DNA of 64,000 bases from Caenorhabditis elegans (Eukaryota > Nematoda > Chromadorea > Rhabditida > Rhabditidae). Under the pieces are notes generated by a model. That model ran no database searches. It saw nothing but the letters and a program-made list of their open reading frames with translations, and had not been told where the DNA came from. This document shows, in pieces, positions 1 through 15,100 of the stretch. Position 1 is the stretch's first letter. The number at the start of each line of letters is the position of its first letter. A program made the position numbers and the translations under genes. The DNA is taken from positions 5,208,001 to 5,272,000 of the forward strand of contig NC_003279.8 of NCBI RefSeq assembly GCF_000002985.6. Direction: 5' to 3'.

Positions 1-128
1 TTGTGGCTCCAGAAGTCGATGAGGCTACTGCAATTGCGGCCGCAGCCCAGTTAATCGGCGGCATCATATGCGGAGCCATTCCACAATCCAGCATGAAGTT
101 GGGCGGTTTTTGGAGATCCATTTGATAT
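1..128 (-). CDS. First coding exon of an unidentified leftward gene (partial)
   Basis: Read on the minus strand, a splice acceptor (TTATTTCAG) ends at 129. Seven bases later is an ATG at 121-119, opening a frame that stays open to the window edge: 40 codons, starting MDLQKPPNFM and ending in an Ala/Ser-rich stretch. An acceptor placed a few bases before the start codon is the usual arrangement for a trans-spliced leader or for a spliced 5' UTR exon. The visible part is Met/Pro/Ala-rich and looks disordered, as at the N-terminus of many transcription factors or RNA-binding proteins, but it contains no diagnostic domain and I do not recognise the gene. The very long non-coding stretch upstream fits a developmentally regulated gene. 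The rest of the coding sequence lies left of position 1. Confidence 0.75.
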
Positions 129-3100
129 CTGAAATAAAAAGTAATACGAAAAATAATATTGTTGAAACGGAAAGTGGAAAAATTAAAAGAGAAAGGTAAG
201 AGAAAGTGAAATTCAGGAGACCGAATTTCGGCAGAAAATATAGGGAAAATCCAAAAAGAACGAGAGTTAGAGAGAATAAGAGATTCAAAGATGTCTACGA
301 TCCGTTTCCATGAGAGATTTCTACGAGGAGATAGACAAGGTGGCGTTCAGTGTATCTTTAGTACAGTATACTTTAGGATACAAGTATACGGTAGAATCTA
401 CCAAGAGTATACTTTTCCAAAAAGAAACGTAACCAACTATACAATTAGAAACTTTCAAGTAATAGTAAAGCAGGGTTCTAGTTGCCGGTCACTTGCTTAC
501 TGATAAGAGCCAGCACTGATAATTTTTTCCTGGAGAAAAGCTGGAACATGTGCAAAAGTATGGAAAAGGAGAGAGACGGCAAGAAAGGAAAAAATTCAAA
601 ATAAGAACTTAAATATCAACAATCATGACTACCACGATTCTAGCTGGATAAGTTAATTAGCAAATGACCGTAGGAGCTTAATCTATTCAATTTTTGATGA
701 TAAGCCTGACTGATTCTTCTTCGAGATGATCAGGTCAAACTGCCTTTCTGTCTCATTTTCATTTCTCTCTCTCTCTCTCGAGAAAAGGGATGTTGTACAA
801 CCCAATGACAAGAGTGATGACATAACAATACAACACAATAGAATAAGGGGGAGAAGCATCAGAAAACTGGTATTTTTAGAAAGGGGCAAAAACGAAGTAG
901 GAGAATGAAGCAGAAGCTGTGTACTTCGAGAGTGCGGTAGTGAGGCTTCTCGCATGATGTAATGGTTTGACATTTGGTAATTGTAATTGGCATTGGCCAA
1001 ACGAGATGATGTACTACTACTGTGTGTATATGTACGGTAGATTGGCATGTCATGAGAGAAATGGTTTGGAAATGGAAGTTTTCAGAGAGCAAAAGGTTTG
1101 ACACATTTAGAGAGCATTCATCTTGGAAACCCAAGTACAGAAAGTGAAACAATACTATATAGAAAAGAATATCAAAAAGGGTGCCAAGAAAACAGAAATG
1201 AGAAAAACTAAATGGTAACAAGTATATCTTCCTCCTTACAACCACCGCCTCCCGTCCTGAAAAAGGCGTGTCTAGACCGCCTCTACGGCACTTTGCAAAG
1301 GACCACGAGGTGCCAAGTTATTTGCGGCAGAGTTCCGAAAGGAGGCAAGTAACTTGGTACATTGAGGTGGCTAGATTGCATGGGAAATTGGATAAACAAG
1401 AATTTTGGGATGAGTTAGACATGAAACTCAACTATTGAAATTCTGAATATAACAAAGATAATTGTATTTCCAATGAGAAATAAGCAAGGTATCTAGACAA
1501 ACATAGATTTCTAATTCTAATAGATTCTTAAATGAACTGAAAAAAGGTGGCTTATATTTTTGATGCATACTTTGGTATTTTTTGGAACATTTCAAAATCT
1601 CTGACCGTGAAAAACCTTGCCATGTTCGATATCAAAAAAGTAACAACAAAATATTGGGTTAACTTTAACTGAAGAAACTCTCAAATATGCTTATTTCTAA
1701 AGAAAAGAGCTCCTAACTTTTGCCTACACAGTTAATTTGTCATGCTTTCAGCAGGTACCTCATAGACATTACGATGCACGATGTACAGATCGTCAACGAA
1801 GTCGGGCACTATATGCACATGGCGACTCTAAAACAGTCAAAATATGTGCCCAACGATATCGAAAGTTATGTGCAATTCTGCTAGACTAGCACACTCCAAA
1901 CTAAAACCTATGATCAAGTGGTTACTTGATAACTACAGTAACCTTGATCCTTCTTCGAAACCAGCTTTTCCTTCTCCTCATCTCATTTAGCGTTCACTCT
2001 CGAATGAATCATGACTTCTGCCCCCTTACACCTTTCCTCCAAAAAAACTGTATTATGTAACTTTTTGGAGGTAGAAAAGAGGAAAAGTGTTCACAGTCTC
2101 GACGCTCGGTGATGCCTTCAGCTTCTGATGCGCAGAAGGAGAGAGAGAGAATCGCAAATCGGCAGAATTTGGAACCGGTTCTCAACTCAGGAAGGGGCAA
2201 AAGAGGGGGCAGAAGAGGTGAAAGTGTCTCGAGATCATCGAGAGGAAGACGGCTACTGACTTGAAGAAATGAGAGGAAGGAGGGAAAGCTGTCTTGTATT
2301 ACAACAGCAACAAAAAACAGTTTCAGATACAAGAGAACATAACACTGAAATTTTTTTAGAGAAGGGAGGTCACGATATTGGTCAACAATCTCTTTGAATA
2401 AAATTACAAAAAATTAGATTTTCAGACATCAAAGCATAGAACGTTTCAAAAAATTGATTTCTAATTTTACCAAGTATTTACAATCATGCCTCAAAAAACT
2501 TTAAAACTCACTAAAAAGCTAAATGCAGTTTTAATTGACTATTTAATCAAAACTACAAAATCCAAAAATTTGGTACATCTTCAAAAGTATACTAAACATT
2601 AAAAAAAAAACCTTTGCAAGGCGGCAAGATGACAAATGGGAGTGTATGGTACCAACTTGCCGGTGTCTTTTACATAGGATATCGATTAGTAAATATCGGC
2701 TCAAGAGAGGGCACGAGGCGGGAAAAAAGGTGAGAAGACGGCAAACGTGGAGATGTCTAGTGAGGTAAAAATCTATTATTGACTGTTATTTGTCACTTGT
2801 GAAATTATCTGAAAAACTATATACATAATTCTAAAGTTTCGGATATATCTATAATTATTGTGAAACCACAAGTTTACCTCTAATGGCAGAGCGGCAGAGC
2901 GGACCTTGTTTTTGATAGTTTGTTTCTGTTGAAACATACAGAATCTTTTGAAATTATGAAGAACAATTATTCAAAAACTTCTTGCACTTGAGTTACAGTT
3001 GGCCGTTAATTTTGTTGAAACATTTTAATAATTATGAGCATGTCAGCAGGATTATATATTTCGGACATCAAAACTTAAAAAAAACAAATAAAAAAAACCA

Positions 3101-6100
3101 AAAAGTAAGAGAAAAGAAAAAGAAAGGGTAAACTGTGTTTCTTTTCTCTTTCGATTCTCGTTCAATTTCTCAGCTTCACCTTTCTCTTCATCTACTTCCC
3201 GTGTGTCTTCTACGTCTTCCATAGTCACACATAATCTATTTAGCAATCTTTTCTGCCTCCCGCCCCGGGGAAAGTAGGTGTTGTAGAGAGGAAGATGCGC
3301 GATGATTTTGATTCAAATAAAAATGATGATGATGATCCATAGTGGGTCAAACACGAGAAGATATCACTGGGCAGGCGATAAGAAAGTCAGAAAATGTAAC
3401 AAAATTTACAGAGTTGCTCAATTCTCAAAAGTTTAGTACAGACTTGAAAGGTAGACGATCACCAAAAAAGTGTTGTTTTCTAAAATGACACTCTGTTAAC
3501 TCACCAATTTTTTATTTACAGTCTAATATACCATGTCTCGTGATTTTGCAGCTGAAACTGGCTTTCTCAACTATAAGTGGTAATAGAAGTACTACTAGTT
3601 ACACACTTTTTGAAACGTTTTGTAAAATTTTAAAATTGTAATGTGAAACATTTTGTAATGAAATGAAACATCACCAATCAACAAAAAAACAAACTCTACA
3701 CAGAATAACATAATATTATCAGAAAGTGAGTAAGAGAACGTTGGACGAAAGTATGTACTTTTACGAATTCGTTTTCCAGGCAAGTAATCAGAAGTTGGGA
3801 TGACGCTATATGCTAAAGTATGTACAAGTTATTACCTATTCATTTTTTTTATTTCATATCTACCCGCTCGGCCCTTGGCGGCAACTTCTTTCCCAATTTT
3901 GACCCAAAAAAGGTTTAGTAGATTTGGCGACAGTTGAGCAAGACTTTTGTTAGACCGCGCCCAAAAAATTAACCCAAGAGAGTTACTTACTTACTTACTA
4001 AGTAATTCTTGTCAAGTTTGGGTTACAGATCGGTAATACGTTTTTTGAGAAGGCTTGGGGTGTTTTAATCAAAATCTTGCCCAATTCTTGCTTAACTTCT
4101 AAACCGTTTTTGGTTCGAACTTTGGCTAGAAGTTGTTGGCGAATTTCCAGCGCCTAAATACCTATCTACCGCATTTTTAGAATGAAATGAAAAAGAGAAA
4201 ACACAGGACACGAAATGGTAACATAAAAGGTATACCTATATACCTTCGTGAAATACTGACTTCGAAATCAGACGTCCGATTGGCAGACAGCTTCCTCTAA
4301 ATCTCACACTCCGCTAAGGTCATACATAGAAACAGCGTGACTGGCCAAAAAACCCTGATCTGGTATCGAACGTGACAAGCGTTATCTCATTTGATTAACT
4401 GATTCATTGAAAATTTTGCAGCAAAAGGGCATTGAGGATGAGTCAAAAAGAAACTATTCAGAAGAGGGAAGGTAGAATGACACGGCTAATAATTATTGGT
4501 CTGATACGGACTGGGATAAATTAGTGAGTACGCCACTAATTAGAGCTCCTACAGTTAAATATGATACAATTCATCAGAGCACTAGTAATATTAGCTTCAA
4601 AAGACAAAGTTTCGTTTCAATATTAAATAAAGTGAATCGAAATCATAAAACTAAAAAGTACCAAAAAGTCTCCAAAGTAGGCGTATAGTTAATTCTCGAC
4701 CACTAACATGCCTACTACCATACTCTCATACTCTTTTACATTTGATGCCAATCGCTTCAGATGACACCGAGAAGCAGAAGAAGTCATTCATTTTGAAATA
4801 ACCGGTTCGATTGCGCGACGACCTCACATTCAAGCCACTTAACCTCTTGCCTGCTTCACTCTCTTCTCGATATATGTAAATGGTAGTAGTTGTAGCAGTC
4901 AGTAGCAGCTGGAAATTGAAGGAAAAAAGTCAGTGGAATGCAATGTTCAGGGTCGAGATCAATACGATTATGGTTGAATATCGAGAAAATGCGGTTTGGG
5001 AGAAAAAGACGAATACTTTTAACAATCTAGGTTTCAACGAAGATTGTCTTAAACTGAAATAAAATCTAAATGCTATAGTGGCAAATTTGTGATCATTTTT
5101 GAATTAGCTGTAATAGCACAACATGATTTTGATTCAAATGCTCAAATGGCGGGCTAATGTACCCCGAAGATATTTGATAAATTTAAAAAAAGTTGCATAT
5201 CACATTTCTATACATCGAAAGTTGTACATTTGTATTAGTTTTCCATTCAAGTGAACAAACTAATTGTAAAGACGTATTGATAATTTCAATGATATAATCC
5301 CTAAAACAAGTCTCGAAATTTTTCAGCATAAACTGTAAAAATATCCAAAGTTGCACACATTGAATATAATTCTACTCTGTTTTTGTTTGAACGTTACAAA
5401 TTTAACTCTTTTCAAATTAAAGGTTTTCTACAAGGTTTTCTACTTTGAAATTTTTTCAGACACCAAAGTTAAAAGGGTTATGCAAAATCTCGTCCTTCAA
5501 CACTGGACATCATATTCTCAACTACTTTCCCTCGCTTCTTTTCGATCGCTTTTTGCACAGTGGGTGGCCGTATTGAAAGCGAATTAAAACGAATTTTGAA
5601 GTCGGGTAAATTGAGAAATTGTCGGGTCTTCGAACTATCTACACGCTGCTGGAGATCTACAGCATTACGGATTTTGGAGCAATGCGCGTTTTTTAAAAAG
5701 TAAGTTTGATAAGGGTTATAATGAAGAAGTAAAAATAAAAGGATAAAAAGTTAGCTACCAAAAGATCGAACAGTTCCCAGGAAACATTAGTGTGCAAGTC
5801 TTATTTCTTAACACTTTATTAAAAAAGTCAGCGGGGGGTACAAAAAGGTTATTGTTATAAGGACCACCAACCGGAATTGTTAAACCAAAAACAAGAAAGG
5901 GTGTTAATAGTGAAAGTACTGCCGAGCTAGTTTAAAGGCTCCAAAGTCAGGATTCTCGAGTTTTATTAATTTTTAGTTTGATTATAAAAAATTAGAAAAT
6001 GATTGGAAATCAAGCTATAGTTAAAACTCAAACCTATCTCCAAAATTGTTTCAATGTTGCTTCGCCCCACCCAATAAACCAATTAAACTCAATTTCTGCC

Positions 6101-9100
6101 CCGCCAATTCCAAAAATGCGTGACCCAAAAAGAAGAGGTACCGTAACATACCATGAAATGAGACATAAGGTGTCAACAGGTGTGGAGAGTTCATCTCACA
6201 TCTACCCTATCATTAACATGTTAGGTAATAGGAGAAAAACAGAAAAAAGGCACACTTATTTGAGACACAATCAATTTGATTGCTTGGAAATTAGTTCTGC
6301 AAGGAATTTATTTGGGAAATAAAGTTACATTTTTTAAGTATACATTTTTGTATACTTCACAAAAATTTAAAAGGTTTTGTAGATCACATTTTACGGAGCG
6401 CCTGGAGCCTAAAAATTATAATTTAAGGCTATTAGGGCCCCCCTATTAAGGCTAATAGGGGTTTGAATAAATATTAGAAGCAATATATTTAGTAATTTTT
6501 TTTCGGATATTGATAATAGGCCGTTCCCAGAAGTGAAAAGCAGAAACGATGTGCGGACCGCAAAATTTGCAAGTAGCACACAGTTTTTTTTTGAAGGCCT
6601 GTTTCAAAAATATCACAATATTACTTATGGGTCTCATCACGGAAATATGTTTAATTGCGCGACGTGGATTGCAAAAAAAATATTAGAAAATCAGTAGATT
6701 AATGTTTTGAGATTCAGCAGAAAAAAGGGTTTTATAGAAAAAGGTTCAAAGAATTAAAAAAAAGGAAACTTCTTATCGTATCATCAAAAGCCATGTTACT
6801 TTTTTTGCATCTCTCAAGAAGACATTTTCTTTCCTCATTCCGTTCCTCTCTCGACTCCTCCCATATCTCAGTGGGCGGTCCAGCTACCGTATCCCCACTC
6901 TCAACCATCCTTAACTCATCGACACGCGCCGCCGTTCTTGGGGAGAAATTAGACTCCGCCCCATAGATTATAAGAGTATGAAGAATGGAGAGACGCAGTG
7001 AATTGAAAAATTGGAAAACGAGAGGACGGAAGAAACATGAGAAAAAGTGTTGAGGACCGGAAATGAGTAGAAACTTATTTTTGAAAAAAAACATATGTAG
7101 GTTAGAATTTAGTCTCATATCATTTCCGATTCGTAAATATTTGAGAAGAAAAATAGTCACCTTTCTCCAAAACCTGTGTCGAATTTCGGGCAGTTTCAGT
7201 CGTCCGGGTGGTCTCTTCTGAAAAATGCACTTTTTCCGTTTTTTTTTTCAGTTTTCTTATCAGTCTCCAGACATTAAGTTGGACACATGGAGAGGCTTGT
7301 AGTGATAAGAGTGTTAATGGTCATTTGGTCGAAAAAAAGCTGCCTGTTGAGTTTTAGAATTTGAAAAAATTTGAAATTTTGCAAATCTTGGCAAATTGCT
7401 CAAATAAATCAACAAAAGCAACTTTGGTTGCTCTGCAAGGAAAAAGTAAAATACAAGTCGTTAAGCTTTTTTGATATATGTTTCTTGGTGTAAATTTCTA
7501 ATTGTAAATAAAATGTTGCTTTTTTAAAATAAATTTTGAAGAAGCTTTTCAGTTGCAGCCGACAACTTCCAGGTTTCCACCGACATGTTCAGGGATTTTT
7601 TCTGGCGCTAGACACCTCCCGAGGTTTCAGAAGCAGCCGACCTATCCCAGGTGTCCAAGAGCAGACGACAATTTTTCTGCGTGTTTAGAATCAGCTTTTA
7701 TTAACATGCTTCCGCAGAGCGACCGACATTATACAAGTTTCTAGAAGCTCAAACAATTTATGCTCTAAAACTTTTCCCCCACAATTCGCCTCGAAAATGA
7801 CATCATAATTTTGCACGCATCCTAAAACAGTTTCCGCCCGCCCAATTATAAGTTTTCACAGCATGTGGCCCCTTTTTTGTCGGCAGATCATTATCTTTAA
7901 GTGTGCAGCAAATGGTTTTTGTTATGGTTAGTTGTTAAGTAACAAGATGGGTACAATTATAATGCTTTTTTGGAAAGGTCTTGAAGATAATGGATGTTCC
8001 ATGTCAGCAAACTTACTACAAGCTTTACTGTGGCTAAATTGCAATTAAATGAATCCACTTAATCATAATCTATGAACAACCGTGCTTTCTCAAAAAAAAA
8101 ACCATCTCACCTCAATAAAAAGAGTACATGATCTGTTATCTATCTCCCAACCCACCTGTCACCATGATCTTACCACCTTAGCCGCTTCGTTTCCTAATTA
8201 CCAATAAACCCGCGCGTCGCGCCCATTTTCATTTCTTTTTGACAGATCCCGAAAGTGGGTGTTTATGGGATATGGAAAGGCGGCGGCACGATGTTTCTTT
8301 TTGGCGGTGATGGGTAGACCCATGTCTTATCGGCTCATGTGATCTGCTAGGTGGTGCTAAAATTGTTATGGTATGGCATGAGGCGTTAGTAACAATTTAT
8401 ATAGCTGGAGGCTAAGTCTGAAAACTTAAAGAAAACATGATAGTTCCAGATCATTAAATTAGCGCTGAAAAATAATGTCAGCTGGAGGAAAAATTATAAT
8501 TACGTACATAACCGGAAATATAATGAGTCATCTGGAAGCTGAGAATCTGTGCGATGGGTAGGGATTCAGAATAATCCAGAATTTTAGTGGTTTGGGAAAA
8601 GTTTCAGAAAATTCACAACAAATTTTTAGGATTTTATTCGATTTTGGAAAGATTTGGAACTTTGAATTTTCATGCTCACACGGAGTTTCTGACTTTTTCA
8701 CTAATATGGAAAAATAGCCGTTGCGGCGTGTCGGTCGTCCAGACGATGTATGCCACTTTACGGTGCGGAGTGTAATTGCGACAGTATTTATCAGTTTTCA
8801 ATAAGTTTTTTTTTTGCAAAAAAAATATTTTTTTAAACCACTATATTTTGGAAATATAAACTAATTTCAAGCGAGATTCAGATTTTTCAAGTTTAAAATA
8901 CTAAAAAAAACTACATAAGTTTCAAAAATCTCCTCGTAGAGTTCACGGTTCTTGCTGGATCCTTTTTACTCGCATACCGGAATTTAAGAGCCCATGGTGA
9001 AATTACACAGCAAATTACAAAAAAATCAAACAAAAATAGAGCTAGAATACGTTCAGTTATGAAACTGTAATTATTTATCTGTCTATTCTAAAAAAATTTG

Positions 9101-12100
9101 AAATTCTATAAGATGAGTCAGTGTAACTTAAACATGAGTCTTTGCAATGTTCCCATTCCCATTCTATCGATCCTTGTCACTATTTCCTCTTTTCCCAAAT
9201 GCTTCCCGGGTGTTGTCGTTGCTGACATTCTGATTTATGTAAAAAGTACATGAGGGTACACGGGTAACATCATTCGAGTTACTTTCTCTCTCCGGTCAAC
9301 GATATATCACACGTTTCGCGCGCGCGCGCCCTCACTGGCACCTCCATACGGCAGAAGACCTAGAGGTTTTCGAAAAAATCTAGGAGAGAAGGAGGGTGTT
9401 AGAGGATAAGAAATAGATGACTTGTTACCACAGTGATTGGAGATTTATTGATGTGAGAATGAGAAGTACACAGAAAGGAACAAAATATCGAACGTTTTGG
9501 GAATATTCTTTGAGATTTCGACATTGAAAAAACATGATCGAAGTCAGGCTAATCCGTTCGAAGATAAAAATTGATGGAATTTTAAGCAAGGCGTTTCATC
9601 AAATTTAATGTACAAAAGGATGTCTACAAGGATCAACAAAAAATTCATTTGTGTAAACATTTTTGTACATAAACCTCCAGACCTAGAACGTGTCTGTAAC
9701 TTTCAAATGTTTCTAGGACACCATAAGGTGTTGAGTCACGGTTAACCTCAGATTAGTACCAGCTAGTAAATGGTGGCACCAATTACGCACAAAATTGTAT
9801 TGGAACACCATATTTCCATACGTTGTATCTCCGTTTTGGTGAGGCTAAACACACTCGTGTCAGGCAAAGTCATTACCAGTTTTTACCGGAGAAAAATATC
9901 TCTTCAAAAATTTCTTCCACGGAAAGCTGGGTCAAGGATTTTTAATAGCAATGATTTGCGCAATTTTTACTTTTATATTCAGTGCAATATCTAGAAAAAT
10001 CAGTTTTTGACGTCCATGGATTTTCAATATCCCAAACTTTTCAAGTCATAGCGAAACTGTGCTTATTCAAAAATCAAATACAATATCTACGCCTTTAATC
10101 TCAAAACCTAACAAACTTTTTGCCAACTATGTATATTTTGATGGCACTTGACAGGTAGGAACGTCAAGTAGGAAGGATTACTGTAGAGTGAAGACATGCA
10201 CGATGCGGGAAGCCGTTAATCTCTAATCCACTTGTTCAATGGAGATAATAGTGCATAAACATGACAGTTGAGAGGAGACAAGGGGAACAAGTCACTTACA
10301 TGTCAGGTGGCAAATCAACAGGAAGTTATTCGATTAAAGGAAATGTAGATCTACCGGGAGTTGGAACTCTAATATAAGGGGCCACTAATTTCTATAATCC
10401 TAGGAGACTTTTCTCGACTTCAAGAATTTTCTTCGATCGGTAACCGGCTGATATCTAGAAATAATGTGGTAGGCAGGAACTTTCGTCTGAAGACGTTCCT
10501 GCGTGTTTTGGAAGCCTAGTCATGATGTACTGTCATGATGTGCCTTTAATAGTTTTCAGAATTTTAAAAGCCTAAGGATTCACCAGCTCAAAATATATTT
10601 AACAAGCAAAACCAAGTATCCAGTTAGCCACTTAACCTTTCTCCACCTGTTGACTCATCATCAGTATCACCTTGTCCATACGTGTCAAGTACACCCACAA
10701 TATTAGTACTACGATGCGTTCGGCATCATTTGATCTAAAAAGAAGAACAATAGGCACCCGAGTGTCTCTTGCTCTTTCTTTGCTAGATGGTTAGCATGCC
10801 GACAGGAACTCGAGAAGGTGTTAAATTACTTATATCCTAGGGGAACCCTAAAAAAGGAAAGTTGGCAGTGGTCGGGTATGCCATATATGTACATATTGAT
10901 GAGGGAAAAACAAAAAAAAAATTAAAATTAGTATGGTTCAATGGATAAAATATTAATCTGGAAATTGTTTGTAGAGATTCGCACCCAAATTGCTTTACTT
11001 TGAAATATTAATTCATGATCGCCTTAACTATTGCCCTATCCAAATTTCTCACCAAATTTCGAGAATCAAAAGTCAAATTGAAATAATAAATAGTTAGTGT
11101 TTCTAATTACACTTCCTGCACACTTCTCACACCCTTCCCTAATATTTATCCTTATCCTGTGTCTTCTCACCCAACTGTTCACACATGCGAGAGTCTGTGT
11201 TACCACATTTATTACATCATTTACCTGGTTACGGTCAGATGTTGTTATGGTTGTGCAGTGTGAAGAGAGAGAAAACAGTTGGAGATTACAGCAAACACTT
11301 CCTGTTTGCTCATCCACACATGCCACTGTATATTGACACGTTCAAGGGGGAAGAGTAGTATGTATTTAGATGAGGGAATGTTATGATAATATCTATAGTT
11401 AACAGGTGCCATCTTGATATGGAATCAGGGACTTGTATGGGTTTAGTCTTAGCTTTTAGTATTGACAACTTCCTGGCACCTTAATAAGATTTCCTAAATG
11501 AATTGTCAAGTCTAGGACATAACGTTTTTGCAGTGATATTATCTGGCAACTGCTCAACGAATTGCCCAATCTGAGACTACATGTTTTCCAATTTCCTAAT
11601 AACACTAGTGTTATCAGATGTGACTACATTCAAAGTGAATTTTTTGAAAAATTAGAAACATTTTTGTGTTTGCTAAATTTTTGCTCTCATTGCTCGCCCC
11701 TTGTTGCATATATTTTGACAGAATCGTGCTACTTCCTCTATCAGTAAATCCAAAAAAAAACTCAGACTTACCCAACTTCTACAGCCACTTTGAGCTTTGC
11801 TCCAACACGAACACCTGAAGAAGATTTCAATTAAAGATAAAATAAACAACCAAGATAATTGTGAACAGAGAGTGTGCATTTTGCAGAGAGACAAGATAAA
11901 ATTGAAGATTCCACTTCATGACGTAATCAAGCCAATTATTACGTGGCATAAGCATACGGTAACAGTATTTGGAAACATGTTGCCAGCAGGAGGGAGTAGA
12001 GGATCTAATGAAGTGGAAATAAGTAAAACATTGGGATTATCCGGAGGAAGACATTGTGGAGGTAATAAGTGTGCAAGGTTATGCAGGATTAGTAGATTTC

Positions 12101-15100
12101 AGAGTCACAGTGAAGAGATTCTGAAGTTTGAGGATCGGTGTTTACAACTAAATTTTGAAAAGAAACATGTTAAAGCCAATATTTAGATTATGACACCACG
12201 AAAATTGAAGCGACGGAACTCAACTTCTACCCTTGAAGTTTCAATCTTTTCAGTGCATCTTTCCATTAGGTACATGACTCGGAAACACTCTTTATACCTC
12301 CGTGTTTAACCTAAATTCCACAAATGTTAACTTGACACCTCTTGCTCTCTTGTATCTATTTTCTCAGCGTCTCTCATTAAATCTGCTTATTTCCTGTGTT
12401 TTGGAAGTGAGCAGTGCGCGAAGAAACATACACAAAAACTCATTTATCTTGACAGAACCGTATGTTTTCTTTGTTTCATGGGTACCAAATCAACGAAAAT
12501 GCAAAGAAATGGAGGGAAGTTGACAATTTTGAAACAAGTAAGATGACATAAATTTTTACCTAGAGCTCTGAAGCAAGACGCTATGAAATTCAGAAAAACA
12601 AAAACTTCAGAAAAAGCCATCAAAATGAATAGACTCAGGCACGTAGGCACAAAAATTTGCATGTATTCTACACGACCTAGACCTGCCTTGTGCTTACACG
12701 TGCCTATTGCCAAATACACCTAATGTGTAATAAGAATCTACCGCTCGCCTCCCGAAATGCAGACGAAGGCTGTAGGTAGGTAATGCCTGCCGACCATGTA
12801 AGCTATTTATCAATAGATGCTCTGAATATTCAAACTTGCTTATACAACTTTCTGAAAAAAAATTCAAAAAAGTATGAAAATCGATGCAAATGTGTGATCC
12901 TTCCGTTCACCATCATTACCAATTTCCGCCTCTAAGGTTAATCACCATTCAGTGTTAAATGAGACATTCGATAGGGTTACTGTATCCCAGGTAGCAACAG
13001 AACCCCCCGTGTGTTCCAAAAAGTGTGGAGGTCTATAGTCTCATTAGAAAAAATCAACGTAAAATCAACGTAAAATTGCGAGACGCAGAGAAATTAAACG
13101 AGTTTGTTGGTGGGAGAAGAAGGCAATTAAGATGAGGATGTTAAATCGTTCTGAAGCGAAAAAAGAGGTGATTTTACAAAATGGAAATCCAACGAAAAGT
13201 TGCCTTTTTTCTGAGGAAATGGGAAATTGTAAACCTGGTAATAGGGGATCTTCAGGAGGAAGAGTCATAAACTCTAAAACTACAGTAATCCAGGTGAAGC
13301 CGAACTTAGATCAAAGGGATTAAAATTTGAAATGCGGGAATTGAACCGTTTAACTATGTACGATGAAAACTGGGAAAGTGGTTTTATTCTAGGAAAGTTG
13401 GGAAGCTTGTGGATCTATTGACGAAATGTTACCTTAGAATTAGGGTTCAATCGAAATTTTTGATGCTTCTCAAATAGTTCTTCCTAATTTCTTTAAATTC
13501 GGTATTTTTCGAATTAATTAGTTATCTAGAAAATTTCATTCCTCCATATCTCTATAATTTCCAACAAAAAAATCTTGAATGCCGCCCACCCCTGCTCATA
13601 AGAATCTATAGATTCGTTTAAAAAAACCCACATTTTCACACAACTAATCTTCCGATTTAAGGAATTTTATAACAAGTTTCGAACTCGAAATTTGGCTGAA
13701 ACAGTTTTATCCACATGTCGGGCCTTACAGACGAGAATTTTCCGCCAAAGGGCGATTTAATTCGGACAGTTTGTTGTACCTGGTAATGTTGGGTAGCCTA
13801 AATTTTTTTTGAAATGTTAGATATAACAATAGTTAACTGACAATAAGGTTCCACTCAAAAAATCCTCACAGATAATATGTAGACCACCTTTCATGTAACA
13901 CCTTTGAATTCTGACAACTTTCACGTGCTCAAGAATTTGGAGAATTAATTTGCATTGTAATATAGCACAGTGCAAAATATCCAGACCCACCAAGTTATCC
14001 ACAAGCCTCCACACAAAAATCTAAAAACTCTAAATGTTTTCCTGCTGCTCTGTTCCTCACCGACCAGTTAAAAATTCAGAATCCATTACCATCAGAATTA
14101 TAAACACACATTTCGTCGGTCCCTACCGCATGTAGCAGTCGTCAAAAAGAGGCGGGGTAATTTGCATTCTAATTTATTCTTTATTTTATTCTCCATCTTT
14201 TCCATTTCGACACCACATTTTCCGTGCATATCTCTAGAAACAACACACAAGGAGGTAATTGTTGCGTTGAGAAATGAAAGGACCGCGCGCGCGCATTTTT
14301 ATTGGAGTGACTGCGAAATCCCATTCATCAAACGGTTACTTTGTAGGCACATGGATCGGATGTCAATAAAGCTCAATTGTCATTAAGTCTAAAAGGGATC
14401 GGAAAATTGAATAATACTTTCATGCACTACCTGAAAAAAGGTGGCAGGGCTATTTCAGTTTTGGCAAATTGCCAAATTTTCGAAAACATTTACTTTTGAG
14501 AAATTTTGAGGAACAGTTTTGAGAATAATTTTTAATTTTTTTTTCAAGTTTACTAGATTAATTGTCTAATCAGTTCGACGTAGCAAGGCTTCATTTTATT
14601 TTATTTTTTGAGAGTAAGCTGACATCAGTTGACTAAATACTTTTAGAACTAGAAGTATACTTGTAACTACAAAAATTTTCAAGAAAAAAAAACTTAACTA
14701 TTTTGGTATGAAACTAATAAGATTATAAGAATTTACAATGAAAAAAAGGAATTGTTGAAGGAATGTATAATTTTCAAAACCAAAATAAACCAACATTTTG
14801 AGCATCCCTTCTATTATTCGAATTAAATATTAAAAATCAAAAAGTAAAACCAGCTAGCATAAGCCAAACTCGAGAAAAAAAAATTATCGCATTAGTTCCC
14901 AATTCTCACTTCTTAATTTTCAATCCCCTGCTGTGAAAAGAAGCGGGATTTTGCAGATTTTGAGGTCAAATATTCGCGCCCACGAATCAAACTATCAAGT
15001 TTTCAACACGGCGGGAAGTTTGAAAGATTATAATGATTAGTAAGAAGAAGAAACAAAACTTTATTCTAATCCGGAAGTGGAAAAAATAGGTTTTGAGAGT

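Noticed and set aside
6429..6461. TTAAGGCT-ATTAGGG repeat with CCCTATTA/TAATAGGG pairing
   Set aside because: Short local hairpin and direct repeat in AT-rich DNA; no flanking duplication, so not called a mobile element.
6732..7160. 142-codon minus-strand frame with an acidic/basic stretch
   Set aside because: Only the 6800-6970 part looks coding-like; flanks are AT-rich, no acceptor/donor pair joins it to another exon, and no motif is recognisable.
7553..7744. Plus-strand 63-codon frame with PTTSRFPPT and similar units
   Set aside because: Short degenerate repeats (GCCGAC plus CCAGG/GAGGTTTC) give the appearance of a frame; no downstream or upstream exon fits.
10933..10992. tRNA-like segment (GGTTCAATGGATAAAAT ... 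AGATTCGCACCC)
   Set aside because: It resembles a D-arm and T-arm, but no acceptor stem or anticodon arm pairs; at most a decayed tRNA-derived sequence.
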